Below, piece after piece: positions 1 to 12,000 of a DNA stretch of 64,000 nt. The stretch's first letter is position 1, and each line of letters begins with the position of its first letter. Location: positions 29,336,954-29,400,953 of the forward strand of contig JACDQD010000005.1 of the NCBI GenBank assembly GCA_019843655.1. The letters are read 5' to 3'. The notes below the pieces were generated by a model. That model searched no databases. It saw only the letters and a program-made list of their open reading frames with translations, and was not told the DNA's origin. Both the position numbers and the translations under genes were made by a program. This DNA comes from Lethocerus indicus (lineage: Eukaryota; Arthropoda; Insecta; Hemiptera; Belostomatidae).

Positions 1-746
1 TAAAATTAAATTCATTTAAGAAATTTATAATGCGTACGAACATGATGGTAGCCCTATAGTCAATAATCTCATTCAATTTCTTCAACGGAGGATCAATTCG
101 AGAATTTGCTCTTGACGCTTCGATACCAAACTAGATGATGTATCTGCTATTCCGTATTGGGAACAACATTCCTTCTTTTTTTCAAATCGAATTAATGATC
201 TTTCAATTGGTTTTTATTTTAATATTTAGACAGTGTGACAACCGGTAGATATCTATGAGATACGGTCCGGAATATGTTCCACAAATTACACAGTGAGGTA
301 AAAACGAACAGCCTGTCCTGAGAGTTCAAGCTAAATTTTAAAGCCGTCAGGCTAAATACAATTAAATGCCGTCGATTCCTTTCCATTTGGAGAGTTGTCG
401 GACATCGAGGCGGTTACGATCGAAACAGAGTTTATTTTGCCACACAAACGAAAGAATTTATAGTCGCAATTTAAGGAAAAAGTGTCAAAGTTACAATTGA
501 CTACTGTATGTATCAAATATTGGTCAAGATTGACGATTGGGCTTTAAAATGTGCAGGTAAATCTGTATCGGGCCAATATTCCACCACAATCGAATGATTC
601 GGACCAATTTATACCGTCTCAAACCTCTTATCTGGGGACGTGAAATCGTTTCTGCATAATTGAACGGGGCGAAATGTGTGTGATGGCGTACGGCGTGGGC
701 GTCGCGTACCGCGTACTCGATGGGACCACTTAGCGGCCCCGTTAGA
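1..746. other. Non-coding stretch, nothing recognised
   Basis: AT-rich sequence with stops in all frames. I see no gene, repeat or RNA structure here. A GC-rich patch near 686-720 contains a loose GCGTAC/GTACGC-type inverted pattern but no clear function. Confidence 0.6.
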
Positions 747-798
747 GGTACCTTAAAGAGGTCGTTGGGGGGTGGGGGGAAGGGGTACCTTAAAGAGG
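747..798. repeat. Direct repeat GGTACCTTAAAGAGG, two copies
   Basis: The 15-mer GGTACCTTAAAGAGG occurs at 747-761 and again, identical, at 784-798, separated by a G-rich spacer. The period is 37 bp. This is a small local duplication or a paired protein-binding site; nothing else identifies it. Confidence 0.7.
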
Positions 799-839
799 GG
801 CAGGTGTGTAAATACCTGGGGTCCTGCCCACACTTACCG

Positions 840-861
840 CCCCCCCCCTCACCCCCGCCCC
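840..861 (-). other. G-quadruplex-capable C-rich tract
   Basis: A run of nine C, then TCA, five C, G and four C gives enough G-runs on the minus strand for a quadruplex with short loops. This is a sequence property only; no gene lies beside it. Confidence 0.4.
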
Positions 862-3259
862 ATTAAAACGGCTCTATCATCCGGCCATGACTGGTGGAAA
901 TAAGCGCACTTGGCTTCGCCAAGACGGAAGCCAGCGCCGGCTTATTGAATCCGCCGGATTAGAGCGCTAATGAATTATATTGAACTCCCCGTTTGGGTTT
1001 AATTGATTAAAATAGGCCTTAATTGTAAATATTACTCACTCGAGAAGGCGAACTTTTATTTATTGTACTTCTGATGGGATCGTGACCGCGATTGAACGAA
1101 TGGTGACTTGAAAAAAAAAATTGAATCATTCGAACGTTCCCGAGTGTACATACAGTTGAGAAACTCTCGCACAAAAAACAAGAAAAATACATAATTTCTA
1201 TGTGCCATTAGCACTGTTATTAGTGTTCATAGATTTATAATCATTTTTCCTCTGTAATAGACTGATGTTTTTGCCCAAGACCGGAAGACTGATTTAGCAA
1301 CCGTTACTTTCAGAAAAATCGTATAATCACCCCCCGACTTCATAATACTTACTCTTACAATTATTCATTCATTCGAACAACAACATTAATGAATCGGACA
1401 CTTTGTTATCATGCGACCGATACGAATAACTGTGAATGTGGCGGTCCCAACAGTAGTTTCTCAAGCTGTACTGCACATGTACTATTAGGATAGTTATAAT
1501 TGATCTATGATAGGTAGTTTTTCATTATCTTTTCTCGGTGGCACATATCAAAGTTTAGCTGTCAATGCCGCCTGATTATTTGACTTTAAATTATGGGCTA
1601 ATTTGCTTTTCTACATCGTGACATCTCTAAGGTTAGGGGCAATAAAAAATTATACGATAATAAAAATGTAGACCATCCAACAGTATTACTGACTGGATTT
1701 TACAGACCGTGCCGAGAAATCAAATAGACAGATGATATTGAAGCCCCTAGTCTCCAATAAATTTCTCGCATTTATATCGAACAACGCACGAATTTCCCCG
1801 TTATAATTATATCCAAACTTTTATCCGGGATCACAGGATATTCTCAAACACTGATTCGAATAACAATAAACTTGTCTGTTTACATTGCAATCGTGCCGAA
1901 GCCGAGTCAAACGTGGGAAGGCCGTTGAAATATTCAGCGACGAAAGCCGAAAGTCTGTGGGGGACAATTACATAAAGAGCGAGCGCCGTTCGTGGAGGAT
2001 CGGGCGGACAGATGGGGAGGATTACCGTTGGCGACTAATCCGTCACTCGTAGGCCACAATGATCTCCCGTGAAATGAGATAATGCGCCGAAATCAATGCC
2101 CCGGGTACCGGCCCCATTGTCGCCCCCAAAAACTCCCCGACCCACCGTCATTTACATTGCCCGGGCCGATGCCGAGTGGGAATTATAAACACTATTGACC
2201 GGGAATACAAATAAATAATAGATAAATTTGATTTCGCCCGTTCGACGGTCCCAATCAGAATCTCCGGGAAATGTGTTGTACCCGAACTGTGTTGAAGAAA
2301 ATCACCGGGAGGAAAAACTACTTTCTGTTCGGAATGCTGTGAATGAAAAGTTCTGAACGGCTAGAATTTTACACGCAGTCAGCGAGCTTCCGAATATTGT
2401 GCGGGAGAAATTCGAGATAAAAAGAAAAACCCGGAGAAATGAATGTTGCCTTTCCATAATGGACACATTGTTATCGAGCCGACAGGATCTATAACGCAAT
2501 TAAAAGATTTTCATAATTGAAACTACCGTAGAAAAACATTTATTAATTTCTTCCAACTTTCTCCGAAATTCCCGTTAATTCACCCTTTATTTTGCCGTGA
2601 CAATTACGGAATTCCTTACTGCGCGCCCTGAGAAACATTTCAGGCTGTTGCACGATGGCGATCAAAGCGGTAAAAGTAAGTCATTAAAACTTAACGCGAG
2701 GTATTCGCTTATTTAACGGCCGATATATTGCCCAGATAACTCGAGCTCTCGGTGGGGGCTGCTCGGCTTCCGTATTCACACTTTTAATTGAGACAAAGTG
2801 AATTTACGCCCAACACTTAATGTTAATTATTTTTTTAAAGCCATCCATAAAAACATTTTGTGTTCAACTATTCGATAAAGAGCGCTGTGAGATAAGTTTG
2901 TAGAGCTGAAAACTCAGTACTATTTGCGGACCTCGAATGATTTTTTATTGGTGTTCTCAGCCGGAACTAACGGATACGATTGTACTATCACACATTGATA
3001 AATAACGAAAACAGAATATATTTATAAATTTACACTTGAATCATCCAGACAATAACGGTCCAAATCGGTGTCACACAACCGTGTAAATCGATTGCAGTGC
3101 CAGAATACGATCCTTTTAATCGGGTGAATAGTTAACGGGGAAAAAGTTAATGAAAGGGGAGAGTGGCCCGAGGCGGCCACAAAAAAGGTATTATTTATTT
3201 CTTACTCCATTAAACTCACAATTTCTTTTTAAATTTCAGAGATTAGAAAAATCCGAGGG
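862..3259. other. Non-coding stretch, nothing recognised
   Basis: Mixed AT-rich and GC-rich unique DNA. The only listable frame, about 65 codons on the minus strand at 2302-2499, has no family resemblance and no splice or promoter context, so I do not treat it as a gene. Confidence 0.6.
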
Positions 3260-3307
3260 CGGGCGGTTAGGGCGGTTTTAAGGGCGGTTGGGTTGAGTGG
3301 GGGTGGG
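3260..3307 (+). repeat. Degenerate GGGCGGTT tandem with G-quadruplex motif
   Basis: Three spaced copies of GGGCGGTT (near 3261, 3270 and 3282) are followed by GGGTTGAGT and GGGGGTGGG. The G-runs at 3282-3284, 3290-3292, 3299-3303 and 3305-3307 have loops of 5, 6 and 1 and meet the usual quadruplex rule. The unit looks like a degenerate telomere-like TTAGGG-type repeat, but three irregular copies are too few to claim telomeric origin. Confidence 0.5.
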
Positions 3308-3416
3308 AGGTTTGTGCCCGAATTACAGTAGTTTAATACAGCTGGGGTCATTACCGTTCCGGAATCGTCGCTCCGTGATTTTAAACTTTAATAAGTTTTT
3401 GATTACACGAGATTAC

Positions 3417-3448
3417 GAGAGAGAGGGAGAGAGAGAGAGAAAAAAAAA
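3417..3448. repeat. (GA)n microsatellite with A-run
   Basis: An imperfect GA dinucleotide tract runs directly into a run of nine A. It is an ordinary microsatellite. GA tracts can be bound by GAGA-type factors in arthropods, but one tract alone does not show this. Confidence 0.85.
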
Positions 3449-6400
3449 CATTGCGGGGGTGCCATGGTCGTAGTGGTTTTATGTCGTTCAGGGGGAAGGG
3501 GGGGGACCTTTGCGGGACTGTAATTATTGAGCGTTCACAGCTAGCTAGCGTACTTCATCCCTCTGCGACTCCTTTTAAATGCTTCATACTAACCCCCCCC
3601 CCCAGACACATTAAGTTTTCCATAACTGGGCCTCATTGTGCGGCCGGGATTAGCCCCTTTATGCGACGCCCTCATCGTTCAATATCATCGCAGATCCCCA
3701 TATTGACTTTCGGCCGAATGAAAATTTTCGCGTGTCACGCGGGGGGCCTTCCTTAACGCTTAAGAAGTGGGACTCAAGTTCCCAATACACTCGAGAGTTT
3801 CGTGGGAAATGTGTGCCATATTTCGATGCTAGCCCAGTGGATCCGAGTGAGATATTTGTTTCCATTCATTCAATTCCTAAAGTCGTATTCACTTGGAAAA
3901 TGTTAACGGTGGACCATAGACGGTAAACACCCTTCTGCGGGTGACATAAGAGAGTGGAGACAGACAATGACGCCCAGGCGATGACATTTCAAATACTATA
4001 ACGGACCGCCAAAAAAAAATAACGTTAACTAAGAAAAAAATAGTAAGTACGGCTATCATAAGGTAGTTAAATTGAGATAACGCGTAATTCCCCGATGATG
4101 ACTGGAAATCTCTGGAGGTAATGCAAGTATAATTCATCTGGATAGTGTTTTGCCTCGCCATTAGATGGCGCCAGTTACTATACTAGTCGCGTATACCTCA
4201 GATAAATTCAACAGTGTATTCATATATTACATTGGACAACCATTTGTATTGCAAATTTTGTCTCTTAATTCGTAATCGTGTATTTGAATACAAGTAAAAC
4301 GAAATAAAATCAATTCTGCGTTGTAAATTTAACTTATCGTGACAATCTTCGTTGTGATTTTTTATTACACTGAACAATCTAACGTAATGACATATAAAAT
4401 TATAGAGATCAACTTATCCGCGATGAAACATTAATTTATGAAATCCACACCGGATATACTATATTGACAACAATTTTTTCCCATGTACAGACGGAGTTTT
4501 ATATAAGATCTTTTACAAAAAAGTCATATCATGCGTTCATTACCGTGACGATGTACCGATTACGATATCGGAGTGAAAAACGCCCTAATCGTTAATTCCT
4601 TTCAATAATCATCCATCCGGAAAACTTCCTGGTTTAACATTCTTTAGTGAGTTGACCTAACGTGCGCGATTTAAATATTGAAGATTTTAAGGTAGAAATG
4701 GACAGATTTTCTTCTCGATTATTTATATGACAGTCACCCGCATAACATTATTTAGTTAAATCCACTCTAACTATTAAGAGAATACTACAATAAATAATCA
4801 TATCTATTGTACAAATAAAAGAGAACGATGGGGACTGAAATATAATGTAAAATAACGTTTATTTTACGGTATATTCGCAAACATAATTGCAGAAACATCC
4901 ACGGCTAGAATAACATTAAATTTTGCCTTCTGCATTTTGCCGCGTTTTAGTCTTTCGTCTAAGGTCGTACAGTAATCCATTTATCTATCATGGGCATATG
5001 TATATTTTATTTTCACTGATTCGTTGTATAATATATTTTGATTGTGTTTTATTGGATATCGATAATGATGATCCGTCCAGTTAAAACTCACCGTATTTTC
5101 GCTTAGGATTTTTAATAGAAGCAAATATGATAGACTCAACACTTAAACATAACATTGCTCTTGAGCATATAGTTAATTGATTTATGATGGAATCAGCAGA
5201 GGGAGCGCTTATTATGTCTTGCTGTGGGAAGAAAGGCGTAAGGAAACGCGGAATTTCATTGATCCACAAATTGACATATTAGTAGGAGCCGATTATGGTT
5301 GACTGCCTGCGAGACGACTAGTTAGGCTTTATGAATCTTCAACTCTTTTTTGTCTCTCTCGTCCCATCCAGGGCGGTAATCGCGTTCACCTGTTATTGAG
5401 CCCGGGTGATATTAGCATATGGCGTCCGAGTGATTCTCCGCCGGCCATCTGATGGTGCCGGCACGTGACCCTCTCCTCCTTTGATTGGGGCGGCTCCTTC
5501 TCGGCCCGCTATTCCGCCCCTAACACTATCCACTTAATTTCCTTTTTCTTACCAAAACGGCCCGACCATGTGTTTAGCCCGGTCTTCGGTTAACAACGAA
5601 CGTTTTTTTTGTCCTCCCGTGCTCTCACAAATCGACTCTCATTTCAATCCCTAACTGATTGTTGTACCCCCGGCACGAGGCAAATTTCGAAGACACAATT
5701 TTTTTTTACGCCGGCCCCCATTAAAGGGGAAACGAGTCTTCTTCTCGTTCACGCGAACGCCAGTTTAGGCTTGTTTTTTGTCCGTCCAAAACCCCTCGCT
5801 CGGTTTGTCCTCAATTTTAGTTAATTTTTACTTCATTCCAACGGTCTGAAGCGATCTGTTTCTGTGGAACGGGAAAAATTCAATCGCGTTTTTTGCTAAT
5901 ATTCCCCCCTCGCGCTGACTACTACTTCTTGGCGGGACGTCATCCAAACCTAGCGTAACGATGACTCCAACGATCTAGGTTAAACTATTGAGATTTCCAA
6001 ATGGTCGATGGAATGGTCTAGGCCGGCAGTGTTTCTGTTGCCAAAGGCAGTAATGAGGGTGACCCGGAGGAGCGGCTTCATTCCTGGGCGACCGCATTTC
6101 CCACGCGCTCTCCTCCTCCACTCTCCGCCGCCTCTCGCTAATCTCAAAAAATAAGTGTATCCACCACGTGCGGTTTCACAGTTCGTTGGCTCCCGCCATC
6201 GTCGTAATTACGCCGCCTCCGTCCGTGTCGATCGGCGCCCCCCAACCCCTCCTCCGGTACCGAACAACGAACTCTCCCATTACACGACCGAGATCGAGAA
6301 CGGCCGTCGGTAAGATTCGAGAGAAAAATCGGATTCGTATATACACGGACGGCGGCATCATTTCAACCCCTCTTCATCACTGCAGTTGGAATCTTAATCA

Positions 6401-6480
6401 CTTTGAATTTTAAGTGTGAAAATATTAAAGTAATATACCGACATTCTTCAAAAAACCATTATATAATGTATTAATGTAAG
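3449..6480. other. Non-coding stretch with a C homopolymer
   Basis: No gene recognised. It contains an 11-base C run at 3593-3603, several overlapping short frames on both strands at 3450-4160, 5609-5824 and 6168-6413, and otherwise unique AT-rich DNA. The overlapping frames on opposite strands are typical of chance frames in mildly GC-rich patches. Confidence 0.6.
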
Positions 6481-6519
6481 TGTTAATACAAAGTAGGTAT
6501 TTGTTAATACAAACTAAGT
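6481..6519. repeat. 18-bp direct repeat TGTTAATACAAA..
   Basis: TGTTAATACAAAGTAGGT at 6481-6498 is repeated as TGTTAATACAAACTAAGT at 6502-6519, 16 of 18 identical, period 21. A 17-base part of this locus, TAGGTATTTGTTAATAC, also occurs near 30682. It is a small local duplication of unknown role. Confidence 0.65.
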
Positions 6520-9500
6520 CTCGTATTTAGGTCTAAAGTTGGATCAAAACGCGAGTGGTGGCGGACAATCATATCTTTGATACGACTTACTCTCCCAGAT
6601 CCCCATATAACCCTTTTCAATATTACAATTTTTAATTATTATATTTGATCATTTGCAAGTCTGAAGCATTACGGATTCAATAACTGAGATATTACTGCCT
6701 TCATATTCCGAAATTTGCGAAACAACGTTAATATAAAATTATATTTATTTATTTATTTTTAATCATCCGTAATGACGAATAATAGTACAGAAATAAATAC
6801 CCTCTATTCGTATGGAAATTAATTCTTGAACTTTTCCGAAAATTCCGCCCCGGTACAAATGTCCGCCCCCGAGGAAGTCGGACCAATTGTTTTCTATGAA
6901 TATTAATTTCATTTCACGTTTAATTATTTATTTATGTATCGGACGTATTGATCTCACGGCGGGATTTAACTGCCCTCGCGTCCGGTAATATATTTCGTTC
7001 ACTTTTAGAGGGCGCCGAGTTTAAGTGGGGGAGGGTTGGCAGGGGGAGAGCACAATTTTTACCTCGAATAATAATAAGGAATTGATAAGATTTTGACTAA
7101 TGGCCGTTTTCAAGGCGAAATGAAATTTAATGAAACGCCTCCGAAACAAGCGGCAAGTCGCATGCGGTAAAATTGACCGGCCGATAATGGGGAAAAATCT
7201 TAAAGGGAAATCAAATTATATGTATTGATGAGTCTTTATATTCGGGAAGATTGGGCACAAAAGGCCGATTCTGTGCAAAGGTGCAAAAGCTGTTCTATCG
7301 GTTGGAATTTTCTAACTAGTAAAGTCATTTTTCATCCGATTCCTTCACCACACAGCCTTTGACCTCGCGGGCTTTGAAAAAGAAATGATTGAAACAAATC
7401 GACTTGTCCTTTGTAGATTATATTTTTTCCAATCATATATACAGTACAGTAGGAGAAAAAGTAAGACTTTTTAGGTTTTTTAATTAAATTCGAAAAATTA
7501 AATTAAAGACCGAAACAAATTCACATCGTGGAGTTAACGTTAACGCATATTATTCAGAAATATGTTGGGAATGATTGCGTTCTTATAGCTATTCAAATTC
7601 AGCTTCCTTTACTACTGGCTTTACATTTAACCAAAGTTCGGAGGCAATTTTGGCACTTTTTTCAAAAATTAGTTCTTAAAAATATTCTACTATAGACATG
7701 TAATCAAGTCAAATGGTTTTCTCTTGTAGCCAGATTAGTTCTAGAATGAGTAATAAGTATAAATAATATAATCTGCGGATAGAGCATATTAAGAGTTTGT
7801 CGGCCATTATTAAAATAAAGCGTGAAGAGTCATTGAAGCGCATCTAATCACATCTGTCCGGTCGGAATTGCAGTTGATGAAAAAGTGTCCACGCACAGGC
7901 TGAGTGTGTTCGTCTCGAGATCGTAACGGGTCTTGCCGCTGTTCCGTTATATAATTGGAACAATTAAAACCAGCGGCCGCCCCTATGACCCCTTTTTCTA
8001 GTCTCAATTGGCATTTTTTTTTCTTTAAACTAATTGAAGTAGACCCGTCCTATTCATATTTGCCTTACCACTCTTAACGTCAATTTTTTGCTTGAATTAC
8101 AAAGTTTTGATGACATTTTCGCAGCCAGTTCTGGTAAAATAAGTCCGCGATCTCATTCGGAACACAACTCGAAACTTCTCCGCATATCGCCCGTATATAA
8201 TATCTTTATTCAATTCCAATGCAACATAAACTATTTGGTGAGTGAACCAATTTATACAACGTGCCTAAACAATTTCTATTTAACAACTTTCAAGCCGTTC
8301 AATATCAATACCAACCACCGATATCAATGTTATTCATTGAAGGTTTTCCTTCGTTAACACGGACGTTAAAATTTTCTTTTAACAGCAAACCTGTACCGGC
8401 AGTAGATTTAGTCGACGTTAATTCAGAACAGGCCATTAAATAAAAAGCCCCTTTCAATACACTTTAGACTTTAATGAAAACAATTTACGGCGGCGAAATA
8501 CACCACTGTTCAGATTTTTACCAAGTAAATCTTAAATAATTTCTGTTGAATTAGGAATGAGTAATAACCAATGTTTGCCTTATTTAATCGTCAGTTGCTC
8601 TGATATGAGAACGACGCCTGTACTAACTTATATCGGAATGTGTTGACGAGTGTTGGGAAGTTTCGAACTGACCAACGCCTCAAGGAATTAGGGGCCAAAT
8701 GGCAGTTTTCCGCCTGTACAAACCCCGGCGGACGAGGCCTGCCTATATTTACGACCGGTTGAGACTGGGCCTACGTTTATTGTCGCACCTATTGTCAACG
8801 ACGTGTGGGTCGCCCTCCACGCTCCTCCCAGGCTCACCGATCTATCACTTCTTATTAAGTGGGAAATTTATTGCACAATTACCCATTCCCCGTAGATGGT
8901 TGCTGCGCCCTAGTTGCAATTCAAATGGGCCGCAATTAAATTTGAATCGATACCCGAGAGCTCGGCCGAGTCACATATTATACATAGCTTTATGGACAGT
9001 ACGAGTTCCATATGACTTCAAATGGGGGGGGGGTATACTTTCTGAATTCATTCTTCACTATTGATACTTGATTTTGTTCAAATGTTTTAAAACCCTTCAG
9101 AATGTTCTTATTGTCAGTCCTTTTTACCGGGGGAGGGTGATATTAATTTAGAGTCATTGAGATGTCGCTTCCATTCTGCTTTAGATACATCGAGAATTTG
9201 GAATATCGTTTCAAGCTAGATCGATTTCGGTTTCTCCCGATAGTCAGTAGAATTCAGTAAGTAATAATACCAATTTTGGGATTATAGTTCTGAGATGCGA
9301 GAGGTGATAGAAGATAGAGAAACATACGTTATTCCCCTATTTTAACTTTGGGTATGATTTCTCACGGAATGATTTGTAGTACCTTAATGCGACTGGCAGA
9401 ATTCAAACCAATTGCGCACCGCAAATGTTCTAATTATATTTAATGAGAAAGGACGGAGCGGTGGTGTGCCGAGTAGGCCGGTGTCCGAGATTATAAACAA

Positions 9501-12000
9501 GGCTGATGAGCCATTGTTGTCCGATTAGATAATATTAATGGGGGGCTATGGGACGCGGACGCGGACGCCCCCGTAACCAGCTGAAGTGTCTCACAATGGG
9601 AAGGTCTCCCATTTCTTTATACTCCTATTTATGACGGGACCGACGTCTCGGAGGGCCGCCCCAAATGTGGTACCCCGTAGCATCAACCGCCCTCCAATTA
9701 GCGGTCGCACCCCCCCCCCGCTGATACCAACTCACCGCTAATATCCCGCCTGGGAACGGGAGCATCTGAAATTGGAAGGTCACGAGAAGGCGATGAAATT
9801 ATATCAAATTTCCATCCGCCGATAATTCGAACCGAATCTGCTCTGGACGGAGCTGAACGAATAGAATAGAAAGGACCTATAATTTGGATATATTAAAAAA
9901 TTTGGCCCGGCGTATATAAAATAGTCGGCCATAGCCGCAGCCTTGGGCATTGCACAGGTCAAAACACCCTAGAAAAACTGGAAGGAGTAACGAATGTTTC
10001 GCAATATATAAACTAAAAGAATGCGAACTATTATAAATAGTATACATTGTAGATCATTCTCGCCTCTCGTTCGTATCCTCCTAACGATTCCAACTATAAA
10101 ACAGTGTTGTAAATATAGGTCACTGTATCGGTACACATACTATACTGTGAATGCATACGTGTTTCAAGGCGTATGTTGTTAGTTGTTTAAATTTTTGCAA
10201 TCCAATATTTAATCTACATTTAATCTAAATTGGCAAGTGGGGATTGATTATATTTGGCGGTGGGAGCATATATTATTCGTATCATGAACTCGGGCGGTAC
10301 CGCCCATGCGGCACACCGCTCTCGGGCTGGGAATGTCAAAACGCGGCCCCTCCTATCGCAGCCGAGGATCTGGAATTAAATTTCTAAAACGTGTAATTAA
10401 TCACTCGGCGACTAATTACATTTCGATGTTTGTCCCCCGAGCACTGGTAGGAGTATATCGGCATTAACATAAGATTTCCATATCCCCCGGGCCCGTTCCG
10501 GCTATCTGCCCCGGTGTGAATGTTAATAAAACATTTACCGAGTCCCAATGACTTTTGGATCTTATCTTTATAAATGCTCGCGGCGTTACTTAACGCCTAA
10601 GAGCGGCCAGTATCATTAATTACACGAACGATTCCTCCCCAGTATTCTTCGAACGTCGACAGCGTGTATATATCTCCGAGTCTTTCCCGGCAATTCACGG
10701 ATATGTTAATTTTATCTCGGAAAAAATGGGTTTTCAGTTTAGTTGTAAGCGGGTGATAGGACACTGTCAGAAATTATTCGTTGAAAAGAAAAGTCAATTG
10801 AATTATTGGTTGACCTTTGAAATGAGCCATAAACCTTTAAAATCGAATGTGTATTTGCTTATATACAGTTATTAAAGAAACTGTTTTTAGGTGCGCCATG
10901 ATTCGAACTTCTGGCTCCGCTAGGAAGATTTTAAAAGTAACTAGGATTTCTTTGTAACATAGATATAATTAGAAAATCTTCCCACGTACATATACCTACA
11001 CTTTTATTTTTCGAATACCCCAATTAACATTAACAAGAATTTATTTCAGTATTCGTGAAAAGGATATGCCGGCGGCCTACATAGAGTCGGACGTCTAATT
11101 ACGGACTCCTAACGGATAGGAGGAACCATATTTCATCAACGACTCCCGTTTAACTGTCCCACGCTTCGAATTTTCTTAATTCAACTGTTCAGTGCCGTAT
11201 CCGCTCGATGAATACAGCGCTATTGTTACACTTGTATTATTTATTACTAATCCCCGCTCGGAGCTGCCCATCGCTCTTGATTAATCTAAATAGGCCGGTC
11301 CCGTGTTATAATTTCCCGACAACAGAAGGAACAAATGAGATATGACCCAACGGAATCGAAACGATACATTTCAGAATCGGTAACGTGTAGGCCGAGGAAT
11401 TAATTGAGAAATCGTAAAACCGACTTGAACCCTTCAAAATAATTTCGAGCTACTCAATCGAACCCACATTGATCAGTTGGTGCTGATACGGTGCTGTATT
11501 TCCCCTACTCGGCTCATATGTTTAATTTTAATAACGCGAGACTAATTCATTCCTGAAATGTGTTGAACGGGAAGGCAAAAATGACAAAGTCGGGAGAGCG
11601 CAAACAACTTCGCCTCGTTCCAGTTCGCATCAAAGGCGCTAAACGCGGGGTTGGAAAAGAAAAAAACTCGAGCGGATTTTCCCCGCGCTCGTAAAAATGA
11701 AATATGGGCGCCCCCGCGGCGGTGAACCGTGGCCGGTTTTTTCGATGTAAACGCCGTTTAATTAAATAATTCCCCCCCCCCCGCTCCACCGGTCGACCAT
11801 TGTAGATTCAACCCCCATATTTCATGCTCGTGAGGTAAAACCCACGTCTCACATAATAAAAACCGATTCACCGGGTAAACCGGGTAACGGTAACCTCATT
11901 GTCAACTACCGTGCGCTCTGCGGATTATTTATTCGTCGTGTATCTAATTCACAACGCTTCCCCCGTCGCTAATGGCGGCCGGCGCATATATCAAGAGCCC
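6520..12000. other. Non-coding stretch, nothing recognised
   Basis: Unique DNA without recognisable genes, RNAs or transposons. A short triplicate of GGACGC occurs near 9552-9571. A 121-codon frame at 8699-9064 on the plus strand is rich in R, L and P without any domain and looks like a chance frame. Confidence 0.6.

Noticed and set aside
4161..4172. CTCF-like core TTAGATGGCGCC (another at 7005-7016)
   Set aside because: A ten-base degenerate core is expected about four times by chance in 64 kb on two strands.
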